Part shown: one piece after another, positions 1-6,631 of the stretch
Numbering within the stretch: position 1 is the first letter of the stretch
Layout of the letters: each line of letters begins with the position of its first letter
Origin: Chlorobiota bacterium
GTDB taxonomy: Bacteria; Bacteroidota; Bacteroidia; Bacteroidales; B39-G9
Length of the DNA stretch: 11,804 nucleotides
Reading direction: 5' to 3'
Assembly (NCBI GenBank): GCA_030632095.1
Contig: DAOVJU010000047.1
Location: 1-11,804, forward strand
Made by a program: the position numbers and the translations under genes
The notes under the pieces: model-generated
Told to the model about the DNA's origin: nothing
The model's database searches: none
Seen by the model: the letters and a program-made list of their open reading frames with translations, nothing else

Positions 1-1
1 T

Positions 2-136
2 ATAAACTATTTATCAAATCAATTTCTTACTACCAAAACTAGTATTATTTATAGACTAAATTCGTTAAATTTATTAAAGGAAAATTACCGGATGAAATCT
101 ATTGGTCAAATAATTAGTGAAATGTTAGATGAATAA
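2..136 (+). CDS. C-terminal tail of an unidentified protein, possible winged-helix end (partial)
   Basis: An open frame enters from the left edge and ends at TAA (134-136), giving 44 visible residues. The tail has the pattern 'YLSNQF-x6-SIIYRLNSLNLL', which resembles the helix-turn-helix segment 'LA-x-x-F-x-VS-x-x-A-x-x-x-RL-x-x-LGLI' found at the end of ImmA/IrrE-type metallopeptidases and some winged-helix regulators. The catalytic part, if there is one, lies outside the window, so the family is only a suggestion. In favour of a real gene: the frame is open to the edge, and a strong terminator in the same direction follows 150 bases later. The start is not visible. It converges with the minus-strand lipoprotein gene. 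Confidence 0.5.
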   Translation: MNYLSNQFLTTKTSIIYRLNSLNLLKENYRMKSIGQIISEMLDE

Positions 137-424
137 TGCGATTCATTCAAATAAATTAAATGTGTTTACAAAATATTTTAATATTGTTTGCAAATTTTTT
201 GCAATTCGAAAATAGTAACCACCAAAATAAAGAATAATAAGGGTTTTAGAAAATACACCTTAGACCCAGCTGAATCACAAAAAGCCCCGACGATAATTGT
301 CGGGGTTTTTTTGTATCAAGATATTAAGTTAAAAATATATATGACCGGGTCGAAAAGTTCATAAAATACGCACGCGTTACAATATATTAAACGCACGCGA
401 TTTGTAATATTACATAATTATTAG
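137..424. other. Convergent intergenic region with hairpins and short direct repeats
   Basis: No credible gene lies between the two convergent coding regions. Read on the plus strand there are three hairpins in series: a perfect 7-bp stem TTGCAAA/TTTGCAA with a 3-nt loop (188-204); an imperfect 9-bp stem (241-249 with 259-267, one mismatch and one G-U pair); and the terminator at 285-305. Beyond the terminator there is an isolated GC-rich 9-mer, ACGCACGCG, present twice (368-376 and 391-399) in otherwise AT-rich DNA. The hairpins could be a structured 3' untranslated region or a small RNA. I found no convincing promoter for a separate transcript. Confidence 0.5.
281..312. terminator. Bidirectional intrinsic terminator
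   Basis: Perfect 7-bp GC-rich stem CCCCGAC (285-291) pairing with GTCGGGG (299-305), extendable by one G-U and one A-T pair around a 3-nt loop. Seven T residues (306-312) follow on the plus strand and an A-run (279-283) precedes it, which becomes a T-run on the minus strand. It can therefore end the plus-strand gene leaving the left edge and also the minus-strand lipoprotein transcript that converges on it. Confidence 0.85.
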
Positions 425-1240
425 TTACCATGCTGTTTGAACTGTCACTATCCCATCCTGTTTCCCGTCTTTTAAACAATCCTTAAACATTTTATAATAT
501 TCACTGGCTTTTTCCTCACCGTATTTAGCTGTCAAATGAAACATTATGTCATAACTGGCTGAGCTTATTGTCGGATCCATTAAATAAAAGTATGTAAAGG
601 TTCCGTCTTTGTTTGGTTCAACAGGTCTTAGCAACCTGACTGTATTTTTAATCTGCGGATAATAATCTGTCGCAGCCGGTCCTAAGTAGTTAAAGTTAAA
701 ATCCTCAAACTGTGAAACTTTATCAGCTTTGATATGATTCCAGATAACCCATACGGTATCATTTAAAGATGCCCTGGGCTGCGGTGCAGGATTACTTGTG
801 TTCCAGATATCTTTATGTAATTTCCATTGTCCATCTTCTTTCTTCCAGGTTACAATGTATTTACCCTGACCAACTATTTGGTCTCCTTCAGCATAAGTTT
901 TATATCTGCCTTCTTCAATGGCAAAATTTCCATAACTTTCAGCAGTTACAGTTTCTAAAACTATTTTTTTTAGCCCCATACTCAAGCCTGCATTCCAAAA
1001 TCCTTCAATAGCTTCTTGTCCTTCAATTACATCGCTGTTTGAAGGAAACAGTTTTGCATTACTTGTGTAATTCTTAGCTAATGCACTTGCATCACCATTG
1101 TTAAATGCTTCCATAAATCCTTTATTAGCCTCCGTAATTTCACCGGTTACATCTGTTGGTCCTTGAGTGCAACTATTGAAAATTAGACAAACAAGGAAAA
1201 AGAAAGCTAAACTGTTGGTAAATGTTGTTTTGTTTTTCAT
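425..1240 (-). CDS. Lipoprotein with SnoaL/DUF4440-like N-terminal domain
   Basis: A 271-residue protein. Residues 1-23 are a lipoprotein signal: basic start, hydrophobic core FFFLVCLIF, and a likely lipidated Cys24 in 'FNSC', a relaxed lipobox of the kind common in Bacteroidota. It is probably anchored in the envelope. Residues about 30-150 look like a SnoaL-like/DUF4440 cone-fold domain: an initial helix 'NKGFMEAFNNGDASALAKNY', then 'DVIEGQEAIEGFWNAGL', and the typical end strand pair 'YIVTWKKEDGQWKLHKDIWN'. Such domains bind or isomerise small hydrophobic molecules, but no activity can be assigned. Residues 155-271 form a second region rich in aromatics with 'VWVIWNHIKADK', which I do not recognise as a family. 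The gene stands alone, 205 bp downstream of cfa, and ends at the bidirectional terminator. The ATG chosen starts the signal peptide. Confidence 0.8.
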   Translation of the reverse strand: MKNKTTFTNSLAFFFLVCLIFNSCTQGPTDVTGEITEANKGFMEAFNNGDASALAKNYTSNAKLFPSNSDVIEGQEAIEGFWNAGLSMGLKKIVLETVTAESYGNFAIEEGRYKTYAEGDQIVGQGKYIVTWKKEDGQWKLHKDIWNTSNPAPQPRASLNDTVWVIWNHIKADKVSQFEDFNFNYLGPAATDYYPQIKNTVRLLRPVEPNKDGTFTYFYLMDPTISSASYDIMFHLTAKYGEEKASEYYKMFKDCLKDGKQDGIVTVQTAW

Positions 1241-1445
1241 TTTGATAAGTTTTAAAATGTTAGTTGAATTGTTTAATTATTTAATTTATCGCCCAATATT
1301 TCTATTTTAGGATATGAAATTTAAGGAATAAACAAGTGAAAGTCAATAAAAAAATAAAAATTGATTCATCTATTGTAAAACCGGTTGGATTTATACATGT
1401 AATATAATGTGCATACAATACACCTGGAATTGCACCCAATAAACA

Positions 1446-2555
1446 TCAACGGATACTTTGATAGCCCGCTTTCCTCCCTTCTCTTGAAAATACGATCTGC
1501 CACAGCTGGTGTTCTCCTGTTCTGAAATTAGCCGTACTACTTAACAGATAGTATTTCCACATTCTAAAGAAGCGTTCACTGTAATTTTCCTTTATAGAAT
1601 CCCAGTTCGTAATAAAATTTTTATACCAGGCCATTAGGGTTTTATCATAATCCTTTCCAAAGCTATGCCAGTCATCAATAACAAACAATCCTTCGGATGC
1701 TGTTGTAATTTGCCTGGCTGAAGGCAAATATGCATTAGGAAAAATATATTTATTTGTCCAGGGATCAAATGATTTTGATGTGACATTTTTACTGATTGTA
1801 TGCAATAAAAACAATCCATCGGGTTTTAAGCAATTATAAACAACTTTCATGTAGGTACGGTAGTTCTTAGGTCCTACATGTTCAAACATTCCAACGGAAA
1901 TGATACGATCAAACTTTTCAGTGACTTCGCGATAATCTTGTAGACGAAATTCAACAGGAAGTCCCATACAAAGCTCATTACAATACTTCAACTGTTCTTT
2001 GGAAACATTGATTCCGACGCATTTCACCCCATATTTTTCAGAGGCAAATTTTACTAAACTACCCCAACCGCAACCAATGTCCAGAACAGACATATCGGGT
2101 TCGAGTTGTAACTTTCTGCATATTAAATCCAGTTTTGCCTCTTGTGCCTGATCCAGGTTTTCGGCATTCCTCCAATAACCGCAACTATATACTAATCTTT
2201 TATCCAACATGTTTTTGAAGAAAGCATTTCCAATGTCATAGTGTTTGTAAGCAATTTCAAAAGCCCTTGAGATGTTTTGCATATTCCATATTTTTACCAT
2301 CAATATAGTCCAGAGAAGGCCGATATTTTTAACTTTTTCATGTAATTTGGCCTGAAAAATATGGCAGAAGAACTGATCAAGCGAATCAACATCCCACCAT
2401 CCATCCATATATGATTCGCCTAAAGCCATAGAATCTCCTGCTAAAATCCTCCCATAAAGTTTAGGATTATGCACCTGTATATCCCAGGATCTGTCGCCAT
2501 TAATTTTGATGTCGCCCAATTTAAGAATAGACTGCACTTTTTGTTTTTGCTTCAT
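1446..2555 (-). CDS. cfa: Cyclopropane-fatty-acyl-phospholipid synthase
   Basis: A 369-residue protein, close to the usual length (E. coli Cfa is about 382). It transfers a methylene group from S-adenosylmethionine to the double bond of unsaturated acyl chains in membrane phospholipids, acting at the inner face of the membrane. Visible landmarks: 'HYDIGNAFF' (105-113); 'YSCGYW' (123-128) with Cys125 at the position of E. coli Cys139; SAM-binding motif I 'VLDIGCGWGS' (157-166); 'VGMFEHVGPKNY' with Glu225; 'LLHTI' with His252; 'DPWTNKYIFPNAYLPS' (264-279); 'LMAWY' with Tyr311; and the end motif 'LWQIVFSR'. All expected catalytic residues are present. Its start overlaps the stop of the upstream membrane-protein gene (ATGA, 2552-2555), so the two are probably translated together. 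It ends with TGA. Cfa usually stiffens membranes under acid, salt or stationary-phase stress. Confidence 0.96.
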   Translation of the reverse strand: MKQKQKVQSILKLGDIKINGDRSWDIQVHNPKLYGRILAGDSMALGESYMDGWWDVDSLDQFFCHIFQAKLHEKVKNIGLLWTILMVKIWNMQNISRAFEIAYKHYDIGNAFFKNMLDKRLVYSCGYWRNAENLDQAQEAKLDLICRKLQLEPDMSVLDIGCGWGSLVKFASEKYGVKCVGINVSKEQLKYCNELCMGLPVEFRLQDYREVTEKFDRIISVGMFEHVGPKNYRTYMKVVYNCLKPDGLFLLHTISKNVTSKSFDPWTNKYIFPNAYLPSARQITTASEGLFVIDDWHSFGKDYDKTLMAWYKNFITNWDSIKENYSERFFRMWKYYLLSSTANFRTGEHQLWQIVFSREGRKAGYQSIR

Positions 2556-3313
2556 TTGATTAATATGCTATCCATTGGTATTTCTTTGGCAATCTCCCAC
2601 GAATCCTCAAATTCCTTATCCAGGAAAAATACCACAGACTCACTATAGGTCTGAAAAGCTTTATAGGTTTTGCCGCCTTTGTTAATCAGAGGATCTATAT
2701 AAAAGTTTGACACCGGTTTATTCTCCTTACTAAACAAGTAGATTGAGATTGAGGGAATTCTTTCATTTTCAAGGACCTTTATTTCAACCTTATTCCGAAC
2801 CGGTGTATTATGCTTTTCCATGTATAATAAAAACTCTTTCATTCTTTTATATCTCCTTTGAAATTCTTTCCTTTCTTCATCATCATTTCCCTCAATGAGC
2901 AGAAGTTGATAAGTAACATTCAGATTATTTATATTATTCATATTCATTTTTCCCAGATCAATTGCTAATCCATACGGAGCATTATACCATTTGAATACAA
3001 AATTACTATCAGTAGTCCAGAATTCAGGATTAGCAGGATCAATCTCTAAAATTATATTTGTTTTGGATAATACCTCTTGAATTACAGAATCATTAGAGTA
3101 TATGATGCTATCTGGATTGAAATGAACTTTAAATCTATAAAATTCTATTACCGCTGGGCGAATTCCGAAAAGTATTAATGTTGACATTACGGTCACAATA
3201 ACAAGCGTGATCACATTTTTAGTTACTGTTCTTTGCTTGATAACTTTGTATCCGCTGATCAAGGATAACATAATAAGAATAGCCGCTCCTATCCATTTAA
3301 AAATTTCTTCCAT
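2552..3313 (-). CDS. Unrecognised membrane-anchored protein coupled to cfa
   Basis: A 253-residue protein that I cannot place in a named family. Two hydrophobic segments at residues about 6-22 and 33-52 form an N-terminal hairpin in the inner membrane; the remaining 200 residues are soluble. The soluble part is mixed alpha/beta: an acidic helix-rich stretch 'EERKEFQRRYKRMKEFLLYM', then 'VEIKVL...ISIYLFSKENKPVSNFYIDPL' and an end 'FFLDKEFEDSWEIAKEI'. That last third loosely recalls PLD-like or DUF5919-type sensor modules (strand, D-x-x, closing 'F-x-x-x-W-x-x-A' helix), but no HKD motif is visible, so an enzymatic role is not supported. Its TGA stop overlaps the cfa start by 4 bases, which suggests translational coupling and a shared membrane-related role. 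The start ATG lies directly before the first hydrophobic segment. Confidence 0.75.
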   Translation of the reverse strand: MEEIFKWIGAAILIMLSLISGYKVIKQRTVTKNVITLVIVTVMSTLILFGIRPAVIEFYRFKVHFNPDSIIYSNDSVIQEVLSKTNIILEIDPANPEFWTTDSNFVFKWYNAPYGLAIDLGKMNMNNINNLNVTYQLLLIEGNDDEERKEFQRRYKRMKEFLLYMEKHNTPVRNKVEIKVLENERIPSISIYLFSKENKPVSNFYIDPLINKGGKTYKAFQTYSESVVFFLDKEFEDSWEIAKEIPMDSILIK

Positions 3314-3639
3314 TTCTGTTTATTTAATTGGTGTCAATTTATCTATAATTGAATTCCTGTAGAATTTATGATACATAGTTCTGTTTATTTTCATTACTCT
3401 TTTTGAAAGTATAGCTAAGTTACACTTTTTAAAATATTTGGTCAATTGAAATAACGGAATAATGTCAAACTATTTCAGGACAAGACATTCAACCCACTTT
3501 GCTTATAGTTTAGTTATAAAGCGTTGCTTCAATTTTAAGTTTCAACTCATTGTAAGTAATTGTGATATGAATTAAAAGAATGTTATATTTAATTGATTAA
3601 TAACAATTTAATTTTTCAATATGACAAGACAAGATTTAG
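3314..3639. other. Intergenic region without an identifiable gene
   Basis: This region is very AT-rich. The minus strand is interrupted by stops in all frames. A short plus-strand ATG frame from 3620 is discussed under rejected items. No strong terminator stem, TAnnTTTG promoter or tRNA-like structure could be made out. An imperfect inverted repeat (GCTTATA... TTATAAAGC, near 3500-3523) is the only structure seen. The promoter of the membrane-protein/cfa unit should lie close to 3313 but I cannot locate it. Confidence 0.4.
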
Positions 3640-3861
3640 TTAATAAAATATCTGCAATCCGTTTATTTCATTCATACTCATCACATCTCTTTTATCCACC
3701 CAATTTAAATCGTTAATTTTCCTGAACACATATATTCTTCCAGTTATGTCTCCATTTAGTACTGTTGGAGTATTTTCTTTAAGTATTACTTTCACCATTC
3801 CTTTTTGTGACTGATTACTTTCTGACGAATATATTGCCCGTTTTTGATTGCAATTACACAT
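3640..3861 (-). CDS. Small phage-type protein with Cys-x-Cys start and NGDITGR motif
   Basis: A 73-residue protein beginning MCNCNQKR, so Cys2 and Cys4 form a Cys-x-Cys pair, followed by a polar linker and a compact beta-rich domain: 'MVKVIL', 'PTVLNGDITGRIYVFRKIND', 'WVDKRDVMSM'. This resembles a class of very short proteins, common in phage and prophage structural regions, with the pattern 'I-x-x-x-TGR-x-Y-x-F-x...VD-x-RDA'. That resemblance is from memory. No signal peptide or membrane segment is present. The ATG at 3861 is chosen because the Cys-x-Cys start fits that class; Met22 is an alternative. It lies 30 bp downstream of the disrupted small membrane-protein gene on the same strand, which supports a shared origin. 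The role is unknown. Confidence 0.65.
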   Translation of the reverse strand: MCNCNQKRAIYSSESNQSQKGMVKVILKENTPTVLNGDITGRIYVFRKINDLNWVDKRDVMSMNEINGLQIFY

Positions 3862-3891
3862 AGTTCAAATAAATTTTTTATTAGTTAATTT

Positions 3892-4152
3892 CTAAAGTAA
3901 TATAGATACACCTGAATAGTATATTGTTAGCATGATTATTTCTATTAAATCATTTCCTGCATAACCTGCGCATGCCAATCCAAACCAGATACTCAGGCAA
4001 TAAAAACAATTCATTAATTCTCTAAAAAAAGTATTACCCGATAATTTTCTTAATTTAATTATTAAATCAAACGGACCATCTTCGGAACTGATTAAATGCG
4101 TGAGCCGTCAAACAACAATCACAAGAATTAAGTATTTTTCAAGTTCGTTCAT
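3892..4152 (-). pseudogene. Small membrane protein (DUF1360-like) interrupted by one in-frame TGA
   Basis: Reading the minus strand from ATG at 4150-4152 gives MNELEKYLILVIVV, then TGA (4108-4110), then 71 further open residues to TAG at 3892-3894. The part after the stop contains 'RLTHLIS', 'EDGPFDLIIKLRKLSGNTFF', 'MNCFYCLSIWFGLACAGYAG' and a final hydrophobic helix. This is the order I expect in small phage or bacterial membrane proteins related to DUF1360, with a C-x-x-C-x-S-x-W motif and two or three membrane helices. In such proteins the residue before RLTHL is usually aromatic, so TGG (Trp) to TGA is the simplest explanation. The frame is otherwise intact from end to end at a normal length (about 86 codons). 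A shorter product could start at the internal Met (4012-4014), giving 40 residues. TGA is an ordinary stop elsewhere in the window, so code reassignment is unlikely. Confidence 0.7.
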
Positions 4153-4166
4153 ATGTTTGATTTTCT

Positions 4167-4201
4167 AAAAAAGTTGCCGGAAATAATCCGGCAACTTTTA
4201 A
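4167..4201 (-). terminator. Intrinsic terminator after the 698-residue protein gene
   Basis: Perfect 8-bp stem GTTGCCGG (4173-4180) pairing with CCGGCAAC (4188-4195) around the 7-nt loop AAATAAT, extended by four A-T pairs. On the minus strand the stem is followed by a run of six T residues and a T-rich stretch. It lies 14 bases beyond the stop of the large gene and closes the five-gene block, separating it from the two small phage-like genes downstream. Confidence 0.85.
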
Positions 4202-4214
4202 TAATTACTTACAA

Positions 4215-6311
4215 TTATTCATTCTCTTTCAAACAAATGTTATAAGAAGCCCAAGCTTCATAACCCCAGCCTTGACTATTTACAATTGTTTTATCCTTTG
4301 CAAACAGTGAAACATCTCCACATGGATATGCATTGGCTGGAGTTGGAATATTGAAAGCAACTCCCGGCATGCCTGGTGTATTGAAGGTGCCATTTACTGC
4401 AGCCCCCCATGTGTTTCCAAATTTCCAACTATGAATATGCTTATCATACACATAATAATGTCCTGTAATGGTATCTCCTTTTGTATAATACGTACAATCG
4501 CCTCCATCATCAACTGTTAAATTTAGTATCGGCTTAGTGTTATTCATTTGAATTGTTTTAGAAACTACATCTGGAATTGTATCTATTTCCATCTCAATAA
4601 GGAATTTATCATCTGTTCCCGGAGTAATTCTTGCTAACACTTTTAATATATTTTTATCATGATCGAGGAAATGATAAAATCCTTCACTATCAACTTCTTG
4701 GTTAGTATGTTGATTACCAGAAGAGTAAGACGACCCCCCGACGGCTATAAATGAATTACTTGCATAGGAAACTGTTCCATCAATTAAATTAGTAATTTTA
4801 ATCTTATAGCGGTAACCAGGGAATGATGGTCCATTTATAACCACAACTCCTCCAAACGGAGCATTTGTTGGTACGCTTAAACCATTAAAGACAAAGATAG
4901 ATTCCGATTTTGTTAAACCGGTGGCATCATCCACATGAGCAACGTCAATTCCACCAATAGCATCAAATAATGGAATTACATCGCCCGGATTTATTTCAAC
5001 ACCTGGTTTAATTTGAATATGCGCATCTACTCTGTTTCCATAATATTCTAATTTATCAGGATCGGTAGTAGATGGAGCCACATTCCATGACAATACACTA
5101 CGAATACGAATCATATTCGGATTGCTACATATTTTTTTATGATAAGTAGAATCTAATGGAAGTGAAACGCTGTAACATAAGCTGTCACCATTCATTTGTA
5201 TATCATGCACTTTTAATTCTACTGTATTCAGATATTGCCAAGAGCAATTATCATCCCAGTCAATCCAGAATGAAATATATTCCTTACTACCATCCTCACA
5301 TAAATCACCACTGTAACCATATTTCTTCTTTATTTTAAAGGTAGCAACTAAACTTTCTGTATTATAATCCAGACCTACACAATTTAATTCTTCATAGTCA
5401 ACATTTGCTTTTGAGGTATCCATAGTTGCTACGCTATACTCATCAATAAGCTGGGACACACTAATTTTTGCATCACTCAAAATAGCCTTATCCATCAAGG
5501 TAATTTCAGATATTGGATATTTTATCATATTGTGAACTGCTTTATATGCAAATCGTTTTGCGGGTACTTTGAATTTTGCAGATTTCTTTACAAGATCTGC
5601 AAGATGTGGCGATTGTGGCTGTAATTTGAATTGGGAAATATCAACTCCTGTAATTTCTGATAATTGTTTTGAAGTTAAGTGAGGTGAATCAATAGCAAGA
5701 GTTAAATATTCTGACATATCAGAAGAAACCTCTTCAATTATAAAAGCAGGTTTTAATTGTACGTCACAATCCATTACGTTTCCCCAAACTGGTGGCCAAC
5801 TGGGAGCATTAACAGGTGGCTCTATACTCCATGATAGAATTGCTTTTAAAGTAGGCAATACGGGGTTTGTGCAAGATGAAGTTTTAGATGTTTTCTTTTT
5901 AAGTGTTGCAGTATAAATAATCGGAAAAATTGAATTTCCGTTGCAATCATTTGAGCCTGTAATATTATGTACATTTATAGCAACAATTCCCTGATCAATA
6001 AAACCAGCTCCATCATGAAAGTCGAGATAGAATCGTATATACTCAAACGATCCGGCTGAGCATAAATTACCGGAAAACCCAACTGATTTTTTAATTGAAA
6101 AAGTAGCTTCCATGTTCTCTGTATCCGGATTATATCCGACACAAGTAAGCTGCTCATAATCAGTTTTTGAAATGAGTGTGTAATTTGCTTTTAATTTACT
6201 TCCCGGAATATTGCCAAAATAATTCGGGTTCTTTGCAAGCATGTTTTGAAAATGTTTGCGTTCGGGCTGCACCACAAACTCCTTAGTTTTTGTGGAATTG
6301 TTTTTTTTCAT
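4215..6311 (-). CDS. Large beta-rich protein with two copies of a cysteine-containing module, function unknown
   Basis: A 698-residue protein without a signal peptide or membrane helix. Two related modules are visible. Copy A (about 51-187): 'DYEQLTCVGYNPDTENMEATFSI', 'GFSGNLCSAGSFEYIRFYLDF', 'LKAILSWSIEPP', 'VWGNVMDCDVQLKP'. Copy B (about 305-436): 'DYEELNCVGLDYNTESLVATFKI', 'GYSGDLCEDGSKEYISFWIDW', 'IRSVLSWNVAP', 'YYGNRVDAHIQIKPG'. Five Cys fall at similar places in each copy, and the last differs (Cys182 against Ala430). A helical linker (about 195-300) separates them. Residues 440-698 are beta-rich and glycine-rich, with 'GGDCTYYTKGDTITGHYYVYDKHIHSW' near 603-629. I have a general memory of this module in uncharacterised bacterial proteins but know of no assigned function. 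The ATG follows an A-rich leader. It is the last gene of the block and is followed by a terminator. Confidence 0.8.
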   Translation of the reverse strand: MKKNNSTKTKEFVVQPERKHFQNMLAKNPNYFGNIPGSKLKANYTLISKTDYEQLTCVGYNPDTENMEATFSIKKSVGFSGNLCSAGSFEYIRFYLDFHDGAGFIDQGIVAINVHNITGSNDCNGNSIFPIIYTATLKKKTSKTSSCTNPVLPTLKAILSWSIEPPVNAPSWPPVWGNVMDCDVQLKPAFIIEEVSSDMSEYLTLAIDSPHLTSKQLSEITGVDISQFKLQPQSPHLADLVKKSAKFKVPAKRFAYKAVHNMIKYPISEITLMDKAILSDAKISVSQLIDEYSVATMDTSKANVDYEELNCVGLDYNTESLVATFKIKKKYGYSGDLCEDGSKEYISFWIDWDDNCSWQYLNTVELKVHDIQMNGDSLCYSVSLPLDSTYHKKICSNPNMIRIRSVLSWNVAPSTTDPDKLEYYGNRVDAHIQIKPGVEINPGDVIPLFDAIGGIDVAHVDDATGLTKSESIFVFNGLSVPTNAPFGGVVVINGPSFPGYRYKIKITNLIDGTVSYASNSFIAVGGSSYSSGNQHTNQEVDSEGFYHFLDHDKNILKVLARITPGTDDKFLIEMEIDTIPDVVSKTIQMNNTKPILNLTVDDGGDCTYYTKGDTITGHYYVYDKHIHSWKFGNTWGAAVNGTFNTPGMPGVAFNIPTPANAYPCGDVSLFAKDKTIVNSQGWGYEAWASYNICLKENE

Positions 6312-6631
6312 GATAATAGTTTTCGTTTTTGCCTACTCTAAATTCAGATTTTCGGCTTGTTCTGTTTTTCAGTATTTTTGTTTTATAAAATTTCATAAAT
6401 TATTATTCAGCACCAATGCATTACCGCCAACATATTTATAATAGGATTCCTATTATATTTTTATATAAAATGTTTATTATACGTTTAATTTATGCTTAAA
6501 ATTATTCAATTAATACTTTTAGGTCAATACTAATGACTTGTTATACAGATGAAATTCCGAAATATTCTTATTTATTCCAAAAAAGTTAAACTCTACTATT
6601 GTCAGAATATTTAAAACTATTAAATAATATT
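6312..6631. other. Intergenic region between hydrolase and modular-protein genes
   Basis: This 320-bp AT-rich gap contains no credible gene on either strand. Its one clear feature is the 21-bp palindrome at 6437-6457. I found no good intrinsic terminator after the hydrolase gene, so read-through into the 698-residue gene remains possible. No exact TAnnTTTG box was found on the minus strand either, so it is unclear whether the large gene has its own promoter. Confidence 0.4.
6437..6457. promoter_or_regulatory. Perfect palindrome, possible operator
   Basis: TATAATAGGA (6437-6446), a single central T, then TCCTATTATA (6448-6457): ten perfectly paired positions around one base. It lies about 125 bp upstream of the 698-residue gene and 174 bp downstream of the hydrolase stop. 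No T-run follows on either strand in the manner of a terminator, so a dimeric regulator's binding site is the likelier reading. No regulator gene is seen nearby. Confidence 0.35.

Noticed and set aside
195..235. T-loop-like TTCGAAAAT suggesting a tRNA
   Set aside because: No acceptor, D or anticodon stems could be paired around it.
3620..3715. Plus-strand frame starting MTRQDLVNKISAIR, 31 residues
   Set aside because: It reads well at the start but runs antisense through the 73-residue gene, is very short and ends in low-quality residues; the minus-strand gene explains the region better.
4108..4110. TGA as a sign of an alternative genetic code or selenocysteine
   Set aside because: TGA ends three other intact genes here (1446-1448, 2552-2554, 8870-8872), and the position fits an aromatic residue rather than a catalytic Sec.
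6601..6631. Terminator after the SGNH hydrolase gene
   Set aside because: Only AT-only inverted repeats (AATATT) are found there, too weak to form a convincing terminator stem.
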